Shown: one piece after another, positions 33,992 to 42,395 of the stretch
How the letters are laid out: every line of letters begins with the position of its first letter
How positions within the stretch are numbered: the first letter of the stretch is position 1
NCBI RefSeq assembly: GCF_024464595.1
Contig: NZ_JANHAW010000003.1
Coordinates: 248,001-312,000 of the forward strand
Direction: 5' to 3'
Source: Halobellus litoreus
GTDB lineage: Archaea > Halobacteriota > Halobacteria > Halobacteriales > Haloferacaceae
DNA: 64,000 nt
Translations under genes and position numbers: made by a program
Notes under the pieces: model-generated
What the model was told of the DNA's origin: nothing
Database searches by the model: none
What the model saw: the letters and a program-made list of their open reading frames with translations, nothing else

Positions 33992-34771
33992 TCAATCGAT
34001 CACGTCGCGAAGATCGGGGTGGTCTGCGTACTCCGCCACTCCGGCGGCACGGACGTCCCCGTCGAAACGATGTACTCTTTCCCGGACCTGTTGCCACTCG
34101 GCGTGCCTCGCGAGCACGTTTACCGGCACCTCTTCGACCCCCACGAGTTTCGCTATCGCCAAGCGATGGAACCCCTCTGCGAGGAACGGTTCGCCGTCTC
34201 TCGCGATGAGCACCAGTGGTTCGAGAGAGTGGAGGTGTTGGAACTGGCTCTGTCGGCCGTCGATGTCCGGCGCGTCGTGAGCGGCTCTGTGATTCGGCCG
34301 GTATCCGTTGTCTCGTATGTCGTGGTACAGCCGCTCGACGTACGCCAGCCGGTCCGTCTCGGCCTCCGAAATCGAGTGTTTGCGCTGCTGATAGTACTCC
34401 GTGTCCTCCCACTCGTTCCCTTCCTGAAACCGCTGTTTCAGCCCCCGGTAATGAGTCGTCGAGCGGATGGGTGCACAGTTTTCCGGGGCGTCCCAGTCTC
34501 CGCCTTTGATGATCCCGAGCCCGCGGTTCGTATCGATGGCCTCGTTGAAGCGTTCGATCTCGTCGGTGGGAATGTTGATCACCTTGTACGGGTCCGCGGG
34601 CGCGTCGTACCGCAACCGTTGAACCCTGTATCGGACCGCCGTCACGCGTTTGAAGAGCATATCGCTGCGAGCAACGGTTTTCGCCTGACGAACCGCTGAC
34701 CGACACACCGGACGTAGTCCCTCCCTCTGATATTTTTTGACCGCCTTCCGGGCCAGTCCGAGGGTGCTCAT
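33992..34771 (-). CDS. ParB/sulfiredoxin-like domain protein of the glycan island
   Basis: The 259-residue protein has a basic N-terminal helix region (residues 1-50) that may touch membranes or nucleic acid. A central region follows (INIPTDEIERFNEA). The C-terminal segment EPLVLIARDGEPFLAEGFHR then LAIAKLVGVEEVPVNVLARH matches the ParB/Srx nuclease-like fold, in which a GxHR motif binds nucleotide. Proteins of this kind outside plasmid partition include serine kinases and sulfiredoxin relatives. No partition partner (ParA) is present. Its place among glycosyltransferases suggests a metabolic or modifying role, which I cannot specify. A promoter-like element 29 nt upstream supports the start. 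Confidence 0.65.
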   Translation of the reverse strand: MSTLGLARKAVKKYQREGLRPVCRSAVRQAKTVARSDMLFKRVTAVRYRVQRLRYDAPADPYKVINIPTDEIERFNEAIDTNRGLGIIKGGDWDAPENCAPIRSTTHYRGLKQRFQEGNEWEDTEYYQQRKHSISEAETDRLAYVERLYHDIRDNGYRPNHRAAHDAPDIDGRQSQFQHLHSLEPLVLIARDGEPFLAEGFHRLAIAKLVGVEEVPVNVLARHAEWQQVRERVHRFDGDVRAAGVAEYADHPDLRDVID

Positions 34772-34793
34772 ACCCGTACCTCGAAGGGCCCCG

Positions 34794-34806
34794 AATAAGT
34801 AATATT
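34794..34806 (-). promoter_or_regulatory. TATA-like element for the ParB-like gene
   Basis: On the minus strand AATATTACTTATT is centred about 29 nt before the ATG at 34771. Confidence 0.45.
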
Positions 34807-34886
34807 CTCGGTACGCGGGGTATTCTGTGGCTAACGGTTGGTCGCAGCGATCACGATTTCGTCGCTCGCAGTGTCACATCTTCGTA

Positions 34887-36260
34887 TCACACCCGGACTT
34901 CGCCGTGCCCCCGTTTCAGGAACGCCGACAGCGCCAGGCACATCCACGCCTGATTCCACCGGATGTACGGCGTTTCGTCGGTCACGAACCGCCCGATTCG
35001 GCGGTGAAAACATCCCTCGGAGTCGTACAGTCGGTCCAAAGTCCACTCGAGGACGCGGCGTGCGAGTTCCACGTCCTCAGGCCGCTCGCGACGCGTGAAG
35101 GTTATCAGCGCCTGTGCCGCGGCGTGGACGTCGTAGGGCCGAGACTGGTCGTCCTCGAACTTCGGCGCACCGTCGGACTCGAAGTGGTTTTGTCGGTGGA
35201 ACCGCATTCCCCGGTCGTAGGCTTCCCGGGCAGGGTGATCGGCGTCCCGTTCCCGGACGTACCGGCTGAGGCTTTCGAGCACGAACCCCGTGTGAAAGTT
35301 GTCGTACCCCAGGTGTGAATCCGACGCCGGGGCCGAATAGTGCCAGCCGCCCTCCTCGGTCTGCGCGTCGACGACGAACGCAAACAGCTCTCGCGCGCGA
35401 GATTGGAACTTCCGCTCGTCGAGCCGCTGGCCCACCCGCCACAGCAGGTCAGCCGCGAGCGCGTTCGCATTGATCGCCACGTACGAGTCGTACGGCGTGT
35501 ACGTGAGTACTTCGTGACCGTCGACGGACTCGGTCCCGATGTCCTCCAGGAGGAACTCGGCGGCGTCGCGCGCCACCTCGAGCGACCGATCGTATCCCGT
35601 CAGATCGTGGTGCTGGAGGAACGGCCGGGCACAAAACACAGTCACGACTCCGCAGGGGTGGGTCGCCGGGAGAAAGAACTTCGTCGAGTTCTGCCAGTCG
35701 AAGTTGTATCCCCACGAGGAGCGATCGAACGCCGGTGACCTGTTGTCCGCGAGCCAATCCAGCAGTCGTTCTGCCTCGCCGAGGGCGACGTCCTCGCCCG
35801 TCCGTTCGTACTCGTTCAAATACGCACTGGCGAACAGTCCGACTCCCTTCGGGTTTCGTTCCTTGGGGACGCCCAGGTACGGCCTGAGGTTCAACGGGAA
35901 CTTCTGGACGCCGTGGATCACCACCAGTCTGAGCAGCCAGTGTCGAGCGGCGGCCGAGAGCACCGGACTGTTCAGTCCGTCGTACGGATCGTACCCGGCG
36001 TAGTCACGCTCGCGAGCCCACGCCAGAGCGGTTCGACAGACGGCCGCCGCATCGTAGCCGGCGACCGCCGGGCCGTCTCGGGAGCCGATACCGTCCCGTT
36101 CAAAGTCCCGACCCACGGTGAAATCGGGGTTCTTTCGGCGCTGATCTGCCGCGACTGGACGCTCCCAGTCCGGTGCGGTCGCTCCTCCGCCCGAGTCGGA
36201 ACTGACTGTCGACCGCGCTCCTGATCTTTCGGCGTCAGTATATCGGGCGTCCCGATCCAT
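34887..36260 (-). CDS. alpha/alpha-toroid protein (prenyltransferase/glycosidase-like fold)
   Basis: The 457-residue soluble protein begins with about 80 disordered, charged residues. A series of paired helices with Gly/Trp turns follows (GGWHYSAPASDSH, YDNFHTGFVLESLSRYV, DVHAAAQALITFTRRE, RWNQAWMCLALSAF). This pattern fits an (alpha/alpha)6 toroid as in GH88/GH105 uronyl hydrolases, N-acyl-glucosamine epimerases or squalene-cyclase-like proteins. No signal peptide is present, so it would act in the cytosol on an activated or lipid-linked sugar. A TTG at 36287 opens the frame earlier. The ATG at 36260 is preferred because a TATA-like element lies 30 nt upstream of it. The reaction is unknown. 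Confidence 0.6.
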   Translation of the reverse strand: MDRDARYTDAERSGARSTVSSDSGGGATAPDWERPVAADQRRKNPDFTVGRDFERDGIGSRDGPAVAGYDAAAVCRTALAWARERDYAGYDPYDGLNSPVLSAAARHWLLRLVVIHGVQKFPLNLRPYLGVPKERNPKGVGLFASAYLNEYERTGEDVALGEAERLLDWLADNRSPAFDRSSWGYNFDWQNSTKFFLPATHPCGVVTVFCARPFLQHHDLTGYDRSLEVARDAAEFLLEDIGTESVDGHEVLTYTPYDSYVAINANALAADLLWRVGQRLDERKFQSRARELFAFVVDAQTEEGGWHYSAPASDSHLGYDNFHTGFVLESLSRYVRERDADHPAREAYDRGMRFHRQNHFESDGAPKFEDDQSRPYDVHAAAQALITFTRRERPEDVELARRVLEWTLDRLYDSEGCFHRRIGRFVTDETPYIRWNQAWMCLALSAFLKRGHGEVRV

Positions 36261-36285
36261 TCTATCCGTCACTCGGAGCGGTTTC

Positions 36286-36297
36286 AAAAAGTTATAG
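36286..36297 (-). promoter_or_regulatory. TATA-like element for the toroid-protein gene
   Basis: On the minus strand CTATAACTTTTT is centred about 30 nt before the ATG at 36260 and helps choose that start. Confidence 0.45.
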
Positions 36298-36351
36298 AGC
36301 GGTTTCCGCGTCTCATCTCACGTCGGTCTTTGATCGGATTCAACCGGATGT

Positions 36352-37455
36352 TCACTCGGTCCGGTGCAGATTAGATCCCTCGACCGGCCCCGGATGCGAG
36401 CCGAGTGCAGGGTCCTGCGGGTTCTCGATCAGCGCGCGCACGAGCGAAGACGCCTGCTCGCGTACCTCGAAGCAACGATCCCGATCCGGGACTCGGTCCG
36501 TCGTCCCGACAGCTGATAGGTGCGAGACGATTTCGTCAGGGTCACGCGAGTGAACGATCAGCCCGTCGTCGACCATCGATCGGTCGACCGACAGCAGCGG
36601 TCCGGGGAAGAACGAGACGGCCGGCTTCCCCATACAGGCCGCTTCACGGGCCATCGTTCCCGACCCCGTCAGGACGCCGTCAGAGTGCCAGGCGAGTTGC
36701 AGACCATCGAGCGCTCCGTCAGGCACGAACACGCAGTCTTCTGTGTAGGGATCCGCGTACGCTCGATCTCCCGGCCTGCGGGGGAGGTATACGACGCTCG
36801 TTCCCGCCGCCGTGAGCGCTTCAAGCAACCGGGGCACGAGCGATTCCGCTTCGTCGACGTATGCCGCCCCCAGCGCCTCGGGACGGAGCACCACGAACGT
36901 ATCGAACGGAAGCGCTTCGGGAAACGTCTCGTCGGGTTCGAAGTTCGCGACGTAGATGTCCTCCTTGTAGCCGTCGTACGTGTGGATTCGTTCCGGGTCC
37001 GCGCCCCACCGCGTCAGCTCAGAGGTCTGAAACGCCGATGGCACGACGTGATGGCTTGCGGTCGACCTGAACCGACAGAAGGCCCGCTCGACGAGGGGTG
37101 CGTCGACGTACGCCGTGATGTCGTTGTCGGTGAAGTGGATCGATGGGATCCCCCGTGCCCGCGAGGCCAGCACGCACATCGCGTTTCGGGCCGACAGCGA
37201 CACGTCTGCCGTCGGAGCCTGCACGGCAGCTTGAACGGTCCGCAGCGGAACGGCTGCCGTTCGCAGGGCGACGTTCTCGAAGTCCCGCCCCAGCGTCTCG
37301 AATTCGAACCCTGCCTCACGGGCCAGGTCGACGGTCTCGGTCTTCCGTCGGACGGTGGTCCGAAACGTGACATCCCCCAGGTCGTCCAGTAATCCCTCGA
37401 AAAAGAACGGATGCGACGGGCTAATTAGATCGAGCCACGCCGTGACCTCGGTCAT
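36352..37455 (-). CDS. DUF354 family glycosyltransferase-like protein
   Basis: The 367-residue protein has the DUF354 layout. An N-terminal half resembles a GT-B acceptor domain (AWLDLISPSHPFFFEGLLDD, the family start). The second half has the donor-side sequence GVLTGSGTMAREAACMGKPAVSFFPG, comparable to WecB/MurG-like proteins. DUF354 genes are widespread in archaeal glycosylation loci. They are assumed to encode glycosyltransferases, without a firmly established reaction. The start is placed at MTEVTAW, four codons inside the longest frame, because the family begins there. It precedes the toroid-protein gene by 91 nt on the same strand. Confidence 0.75.
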   Translation of the reverse strand: MTEVTAWLDLISPSHPFFFEGLLDDLGDVTFRTTVRRKTETVDLAREAGFEFETLGRDFENVALRTAAVPLRTVQAAVQAPTADVSLSARNAMCVLASRARGIPSIHFTDNDITAYVDAPLVERAFCRFRSTASHHVVPSAFQTSELTRWGADPERIHTYDGYKEDIYVANFEPDETFPEALPFDTFVVLRPEALGAAYVDEAESLVPRLLEALTAAGTSVVYLPRRPGDRAYADPYTEDCVFVPDGALDGLQLAWHSDGVLTGSGTMAREAACMGKPAVSFFPGPLLSVDRSMVDDGLIVHSRDPDEIVSHLSAVGTTDRVPDRDRCFEVREQASSLVRALIENPQDPALGSHPGPVEGSNLHRTE

Positions 37456-37694
37456 CTCGGATCCCACCCGCAGTCCTCTGTTCGGATCGCACTCGGAGTG
37501 AGTGCGCTGTCGGTTGGATTCCGTTCGGGTCGACGCTTCGGAGCTCGTGGATCGTTCCTGTGCATAACCTATCTCGTTGCGATGTACCGCAGGACGTGTC
37601 CCGACCCGCGACGATGGCCGGTTGAAACGTCCATACGCACTTCGTTATGGACGACCTCACTGGTGGGGACGATGCTGGACGCGCACCCGCTTGG

Positions 37695-38642
37695 CTATTC
37701 GACGTCAACCCAGACGTGAACCGCCCGGTACGCAGTTTCGGGTCCCGGGTCGGTCGGTGGTTCGTCGCGGTACAAGAAGAACCGCAATCGAACGTCGTCA
37801 CCAGTTATCGATCGCACCGCGCTGTGACTCCTGATAACGGTCTCGCCCGGGTCGACAGTCACGGTGAAGCCACCCGCGCTCTGAATGGCGGTTACAGTGC
37901 CGTCCTCCACTCGCTCGAAGCGGGCGACGACGTGGTATTCCGTGAGTTTGTCCTCGCTGTTCTCGATGAGCACAGCCGTCTCGGCCGCTTCGCCGACTGC
38001 GAGGTCTTCGGGGTAGCCGTCGGTAACGAATTCGCCTCCTTGCTGAGTTCCGACCGCGAAATCGGTGAACGTCGCACCTTCCTGCGGAACGGCGAAGGCG
38101 ATACCGACGGCCCCGACGGCCAGCACGATACTTCCAGCGAGCGCGACGTTGACCACGGCCGCCCCCGTCGAGTTCTCGCGTACCGATGTTATCGACTCCT
38201 CGAACCACCGCTCGATCGGAATCTCGAAGCGGTCCGGCTCGGGGACCCGCGACCGCCGGTACCCCCCAAGGAGGGCCATACCAGCCGAGAAGACGGCGGT
38301 GGCGACGATTATTGGGCCGACGACCTGGCCGAGAACGAGGTCGAACACGAACGCGAACAGCGGAAGCAGTCCGACGCTCAAGCCGACGGCGAGTGCGGCT
38401 CGTTCGACGGTCCCGAGCCGCGAGATTCCGTTTGTCGCGGTCGACCTCTCTCCGACGGGTCGTCCCGGGAACAGTACCGTACTGAGGGTAAATCCGGGCA
38501 GGAACAGCAACACCGGCGCCAAGAGTGCAATTCGGATCGGTGAGAGGAGTTCGATCCACTGGAGTGGAACGACCGCGGCTGCATAGCTGAGAACCGCAAC
38601 GACGTCCCACGTGAGTATTCGTTTGGATGGGATTTCGATCAT
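37695..38642 (-). CDS. DUF1616 membrane protein
   Basis: The 315-residue protein starts with two hydrophobic segments (VVAVLSYAAAVVPLQW, IALLAPVLLFLPGFTLSTVL). Two more follow near residues 80-125, and one near 175-195, all characteristic of DUF1616. The C-terminal half (residues 195-315) is an all-beta extracellular-type domain with ITGDDVRLRFFLYRDE. DUF1616 proteins accompany haloarchaeal N-glycosylation and surface-glycan genes. Their function is unknown. The internal ATG at 38642 gives the conserved N-terminus; an upstream in-frame codon would add a Gln-rich 11-mer. It faces the same direction as the surrounding GT genes. Confidence 0.85.
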   Translation of the reverse strand: MIEIPSKRILTWDVVAVLSYAAAVVPLQWIELLSPIRIALLAPVLLFLPGFTLSTVLFPGRPVGERSTATNGISRLGTVERAALAVGLSVGLLPLFAFVFDLVLGQVVGPIIVATAVFSAGMALLGGYRRSRVPEPDRFEIPIERWFEESITSVRENSTGAAVVNVALAGSIVLAVGAVGIAFAVPQEGATFTDFAVGTQQGGEFVTDGYPEDLAVGEAAETAVLIENSEDKLTEYHVVARFERVEDGTVTAIQSAGGFTVTVDPGETVIRSHSAVRSITGDDVRLRFFLYRDEPPTDPGPETAYRAVHVWVDVE

Positions 38643-38887
38643 CTGTGATCTCTGTTGCTGTCGTCCCGCCTGCACGCTCGGTCGAAACGAACCCTCGAAC
38701 GGACTCCGAGAGGACCGATGTCGATTTCGATCTCGACATCGATGCTGGACGTGACCCCGGACGTGCAGCGCTTCCGTGAGCCTCGTTAGGACGAATGTGG
38801 ACTTCGTTAGGCGGTCCCTTCGCTCGAATTTCGATTGCTATGTGCGGATACCCGCTCCACTTTGGCGCGACTCCCCCCGTGACCCGG

Positions 38888-40018
38888 TCACTTCGTCTCC
38901 TCCGGGCATCGGTACGTCCGCGCTGCATCGAGCGTATACACGTCACGCGTCCGTTCGGCCACGCGGTCCCAGTCGTACGCTTGCGCCACATCGCGATTCC
39001 GCAGCCCCATCTCCCGTAACCGCTCGCGGTCGTCTATCGCCCGTCGAAGCGCGACTTTGAGCCCTTCGGCGTCTCCGGGATCGTACAGATGCCCGCCCTC
39101 GGATCCGACCAGTCCGGGGAGACACCCCATCAACGGCGCCACGACGGCGCGGCCGAACGACATCGCCAGAACCACGCTGCCGGAGGTGAGAACCGAGTCG
39201 AAGGGCAGCGCCACCGCGTCCGTGGCGCGCATATACACCTGTATCTGGTCTTCGGGCACGTATTCGAGCACGGTGTGTACCCGCTCATCGTCGGCGTTGG
39301 CTGCGCGCACCCGGTCCGCCACGTCATCGTTCCACGGGTTTCCGACGACGAGGAGCCGCGCGGTCCCGGAAAGGCGTTTGAACGCCTCGATCAGCCCAGG
39401 GACGTTCTTGTAGGGCCGGATCAGTCCGAAGAAGGCTACCACCGGGACGTCGGGCGGGAGGTCGAGTCGCTCGCGGGCTGTCGACTGCGACACGTCATTC
39501 TCGTAGACGTTCACGAAGTTGCCGTGAGGGACGACGCGGACGCGGTCAGCGACTCGCTCGGGAAGTCGGTACGTCTCCTCGACTGAATCGGCCGCCGCAT
39601 CGCAGTGGACGATAATTCTGTCGACGAGGCGTGCCACTGCGTGTCTGACGGCGAGTTCGCTGCGCGGGGCGGTCCGTTCGTGATCCAGTAGGTTGTGGAC
39701 GGTCCAGACAATCCGGACGCCGAGCGCCCGCAACAGTGCGATCTCGAGAACGAGCCTCGCGCCGAGCAGTATGGCGAGCGCCGCGGGAAACCGGCGGTTG
39801 GTGATGACGAAGCGATGGAGCCAGTGGAGGTGGAGCACGTCCGGCACTCCCTGACGACGAAGCCCCCGGAGGAGCGGGAATGCCCACCCCGCATCGGTCG
39901 CCGTAACCTCGACGCTGCGGGTCTCTAATCCCGCGATCAGTTCGGACTGGTACGGGTTCGATTCCCTGTAGTCCGGACACATCAGCACCGTGAGTTGGTC
40001 GCTGTCGGGTACGGTCAT
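38888..40018 (-). CDS. GT4 family glycosyltransferase
   Basis: The 376-residue GT-B protein starts LTVLMCPDYRESNPYQSEL, a form seen in GT4 proteins with a short N-terminal acceptor loop. The sequence VLHLHWLHRFVITNRRF lies near residue 65, and RIVWTVHNLLDHE follows. The donor domain contains VAFFGLIRPYKNVPGLIEAF, LVVGNPWNDD and the acidic loop region ALPFDSVLTSGSVVLAMSFG. It likely transfers a hexose from a nucleotide sugar at the cytosolic membrane face. The ATG at 40018 is chosen over a GTG two codons upstream. It diverges from the FG-GAP protein gene across about 220 nt. The donor sugar is unknown. Confidence 0.88.
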   Translation of the reverse strand: MTVPDSDQLTVLMCPDYRESNPYQSELIAGLETRSVEVTATDAGWAFPLLRGLRRQGVPDVLHLHWLHRFVITNRRFPAALAILLGARLVLEIALLRALGVRIVWTVHNLLDHERTAPRSELAVRHAVARLVDRIIVHCDAAADSVEETYRLPERVADRVRVVPHGNFVNVYENDVSQSTARERLDLPPDVPVVAFFGLIRPYKNVPGLIEAFKRLSGTARLLVVGNPWNDDVADRVRAANADDERVHTVLEYVPEDQIQVYMRATDAVALPFDSVLTSGSVVLAMSFGRAVVAPLMGCLPGLVGSEGGHLYDPGDAEGLKVALRRAIDDRERLREMGLRNRDVAQAYDWDRVAERTRDVYTLDAARTYRCPEETK

Positions 40019-40195
40019 CGCCACCGTCTGCTCGCGTGCACGAACATCACATACTCCGAGAGGCCGACGAGCGACATTGTTATGGGCTTTTGAACGGTCG
40101 TGTGATCGGCCTTCGGACCGAATTCGACATCACAACCCGGGGTCGATGGCTGGTGGACGAGTGGTGCAGCTAGGAGGGGGCGACCAGCTGGACGC

Positions 40196-40203
40196 GTTTA
40201 ATG
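40196..40203 (+). promoter_or_regulatory. TATA-like element for FG-GAP protein gene
   Basis: GTTTAATG is centred about 41 nt before the GTG at 40241, which implies a short leader of roughly 15 nt. Confidence 0.35.
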
Positions 40204-40240
40204 AGCGTCTACTCTTGGCCAGTCGATTCGAAGCTCCGGT

Positions 40241-41374
40241 GTGAAATACCGACACGAACGTATCGACGACAATCCTCCCTGTGGCCGACTCGGGTTCTGC
40301 CTGACGCCGGACCTCACCGGCAACGGACGGCCCGACGTGCTCGTCGGCGGAATGGGTTCGAAGATGGAAGTGGAGGTACTCGGCAAACGGGTCGTACTTC
40401 GGTACCTGCCGGTCGTCGGGTCGGTTATCGAACGGCTCGAATCTAACGTGTTCTGGTACGAGAACCCCGGTTGGGAGCGCCACGAAGTCGCACGGATCCC
40501 CGATCTCTCGGTCGGCGGGTCGATCGGCGACCTCGACGGCGACGGGAATCCCGAACTCGTGATCGGGCAGAACGACGGGACTGACCTCTATTGGTTCGAC
40601 ATTCCGTCGAACCCGCGACGCACCTGGACCAGACGCCTCATCACCGACGAGTTCCGGAAGTACCACGATACGGCGATAGCCGACGTCGACGACGACGGCG
40701 AGCCGGAGGTCGTCGTTCTCTCTCAGCAGAGCGAGACGGTCTGTTACTACGACGTTCCCGAAGACCCATCCGTCTCTCCGTGGCCCGACGACCACAGACA
40801 CGTGATCGCCGACGACCTGAACGTCGAGGGTGTCGCCGTCACCGACCTCGACGGAGACGAGACCACCGAAATCGTCGCCGGACCGAACGTGTTTCGGCGG
40901 AACGGATCCGAGGACGAGTGGGACCGCGAACGCTTGGGCGACGACTGGCAGTGGACGCGAGTCGGCGTTGCAGACCTCGACGACGACGACGACAAAGAGA
41001 TCGTCTTGACCGAGGGTGACCTTCCGTACCAAGGAGACCGCCGAGGTCGGGTCGGAATATTCGACCCGCCGGACTGGTCCGTGATGACACTCGACGACGA
41101 TCTGTACAACCCACACACGATCCAGACCGCTGACTTCGACGGCGACGGCCGACCGGACCTGCTCGTCGCCGAAATGGGATTGGACGGCAGGGAGACCCCA
41201 CGAATGTTCGTCTATCGGAATACGGACGATGGGTTCGAGCGTGTCGAGATCGATCGCGGAGTCGCGACTCACGAAGCGAAGGCGGTCGACCTCACCGGCG
41301 ACGGTTCGATCGACATCGTCGGCAAGTCGTACGGTCCCGACTGTCACGTCGACGTCTGGTACCGCCGGGACTGA
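40241..41374 (+). CDS. seven-repeat FG-GAP/VCBS beta-propeller protein without signal peptide
   Basis: The 377-residue protein begins with GTG. Seven Asp-rich, probably calcium-binding repeats are visible: DLTGNGRPDVLV, DLDGDGNPELVI, DVDDDGEPEVVV, DLDGDETTEIVA, DLDDDDDKEIVL, DFDGDGRPDLLV and DLTGDGSIDIVG. They are spaced roughly 45-70 residues apart, as in a seven-bladed integrin-type propeller. Most proteins of this type are secreted. This one shows neither Sec nor Tat signal, so it is either cytosolic or exported by an unseen route. It may bind glycan in the cytosol like the Asp-box protein at 30837. The promoter-like element upstream argues against a missed N-terminal signal. Confidence 0.78.
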   Translation: MKYRHERIDDNPPCGRLGFCLTPDLTGNGRPDVLVGGMGSKMEVEVLGKRVVLRYLPVVGSVIERLESNVFWYENPGWERHEVARIPDLSVGGSIGDLDGDGNPELVIGQNDGTDLYWFDIPSNPRRTWTRRLITDEFRKYHDTAIADVDDDGEPEVVVLSQQSETVCYYDVPEDPSVSPWPDDHRHVIADDLNVEGVAVTDLDGDETTEIVAGPNVFRRNGSEDEWDRERLGDDWQWTRVGVADLDDDDDKEIVLTEGDLPYQGDRRGRVGIFDPPDWSVMTLDDDLYNPHTIQTADFDGDGRPDLLVAEMGLDGRETPRMFVYRNTDDGFERVEIDRGVATHEAKAVDLTGDGSIDIVGKSYGPDCHVDVWYRRD

Positions 41375-41553
41375 TGCTCGCAGCCCAGTGCGATTGGGGA
41401 CGTGATCGATCGGACGCATTGGCCGAAAGAGAGAACGACGATGTACCCGGAGAGGATACCCCACCTGCCGTCAAATCCGCCCGTACCGTCGTCGCCAAAC
41501 GCCCAAGACGCACCGTGACCACACAGCTACTTCTCCGCGTACTCGATAGATAG
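41374..41553 (+). CDS. possible small protein coupled to the FG-GAP gene
   Basis: A 59-codon frame opens with an ATG overlapping the stop of the FG-GAP gene (TGATG), the arrangement of translational coupling. The product is charged and low in complexity (MLAAQCDWGRDR at the start, TTQLLLRVLDR at the end) and matches nothing I recognise. Third-codon bias is weak, so it may be chance. Confidence 0.22.
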   Translation: MLAAQCDWGRDRSDALAERENDDVPGEDTPPAVKSARTVVAKRPRRTVTTQLLLRVLDR

Positions 41554-41617
41554 TTTGGCCTTCCGGTCGCGGACCGTCAGACACTGTTCAGTCGATCTGC
41601 CGACTATATCAAATATA

Positions 41618-41635
41618 TAGCAATAGCGATTGCTA
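41618..41635. repeat. 7-bp inverted repeat, 4-nt loop
   Basis: TAGCAAT (41618-41624) and ATTGCTA (41629-41635) are perfectly complementary around AGCG. The dyad could be an operator or a small hairpin. Confidence 0.5.
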
Positions 41636-41640
41636 AAACC

Positions 41641-41675
41641 CGAGCGGGAGCGTTATCGTGTATCAATCCCGCTCG
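41641..41675. repeat. 9-bp GC-rich inverted repeat
   Basis: CGAGCGGGA (41641-41649) pairs perfectly with TCCCGCTCG (41667-41675) across 17 nt, five nt after the previous dyad. It may form a strong stem-loop. Confidence 0.5.
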
Positions 41676-41820
41676 TTCGGATGGACTGTCTCCAAGTCAG
41701 GAAGAGCATATTCGCGATATGGACGTGATAACAAATTGAATGAAGCACAATATACGGGTATTCGGATCGCTTGGACACCGAGGGGGCGAAGAACCCGCTG
41801 TTGGACAATGAGATTATGTC

Positions 41821-42342
41821 ATGAACACGACGGAGGAACTCACGAAAGACGACGTATTCGAGGTGCTGAGCAGTTCGAGACGGCGACGGATCCTGTATCA
41901 CCTCCACCGTCGCGGCGGTACCGCTGACCTGCGGACTCTCGCCCGGGATACGGCGGTCGACGAGACGGGTGAATCGGTCGAAGACGACGTCGTGAAACGA
42001 TTCTACATCTCGCTGTACCAGACACACGTTCCGAAACTCGAGGAGGTCGGGATCGTCCGGTACGACAGCGACGAGAAGACTGTCTCGCTGACGGATCGGG
42101 TTGAGGACATCGCACGGGTGCTAAACCACGATGTCGGTCCGGACCGACAGTGGGCGACGTACTACGGGGGGCTCGCAGCGTTCGGAGTACTCCTCGCAGT
42201 CGGGCAGATCCTCGGGGCCATCCCACCGGCGACGAGCCTCCTGTTCGCTGGCGCCGTGCTGGCGCTGGCGCTGTACCAGTACTACGAAACGAACGTCAAG
42301 GCGGTCGAGTACTCTTTTCTCGAACATCTCATCAACGACTGA
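41821..42342 (+). CDS. membrane-anchored winged-helix regulator (DUF7344-like)
   Basis: The 173-residue protein has an N-terminal winged helix (DDVFEVLSSSRRRRILYHLHRRGG, in two parts; LYQTHVPKLEEVGIVRYD as recognition helix and wing). Two C-terminal transmembrane segments follow near residues 115-150. This arrangement is common in haloarchaea and frequent near surface-glycan and pilus genes. It suggests a repressor or activator tethered to the membrane. It converges with a paralogue at 42396-43019 across 53 nt. Targets are unknown, but the island promoters are candidates. Confidence 0.82.
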   Translation: MNTTEELTKDDVFEVLSSSRRRRILYHLHRRGGTADLRTLARDTAVDETGESVEDDVVKRFYISLYQTHVPKLEEVGIVRYDSDEKTVSLTDRVEDIARVLNHDVGPDRQWATYYGGLAAFGVLLAVGQILGAIPPATSLLFAGAVLALALYQYYETNVKAVEYSFLEHLIND

Positions 42343-42395
42343 CGCGGGACTCGGAGTGACACCGACCGGCAGAACCGGATTCGGCATCGGGCGTG

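Larger units (their letters stand above)
41375..41820. other. intergenic region with stacked inverted repeats
   Basis: This is 446 nt before the first winged-helix regulator. Apart from the possible small frame at 41374-41553 it contains an AT-rich segment (41600-41640) and two adjacent perfect inverted repeats, at 41618-41635 and 41641-41675. No clear TATA box at the usual distance from 41821 was seen. Confidence 0.5.

Noticed and set aside
37635-37648. CTTCGTTATGGAC repeated near 23548
   Set aside because: The 13-mer occurs upstream of two glycan genes, but at unrelated distances from their starts and without symmetry, so chance cannot be excluded.
39950-39976. T-arm-like sequence GGGTTCGATTCCC suggesting a tRNA
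   Set aside because: It lies inside the well-supported GT4 gene, encoding CPDYRESNPYQ in the conserved N-terminus, and no D-arm or anticodon arm is found around it.
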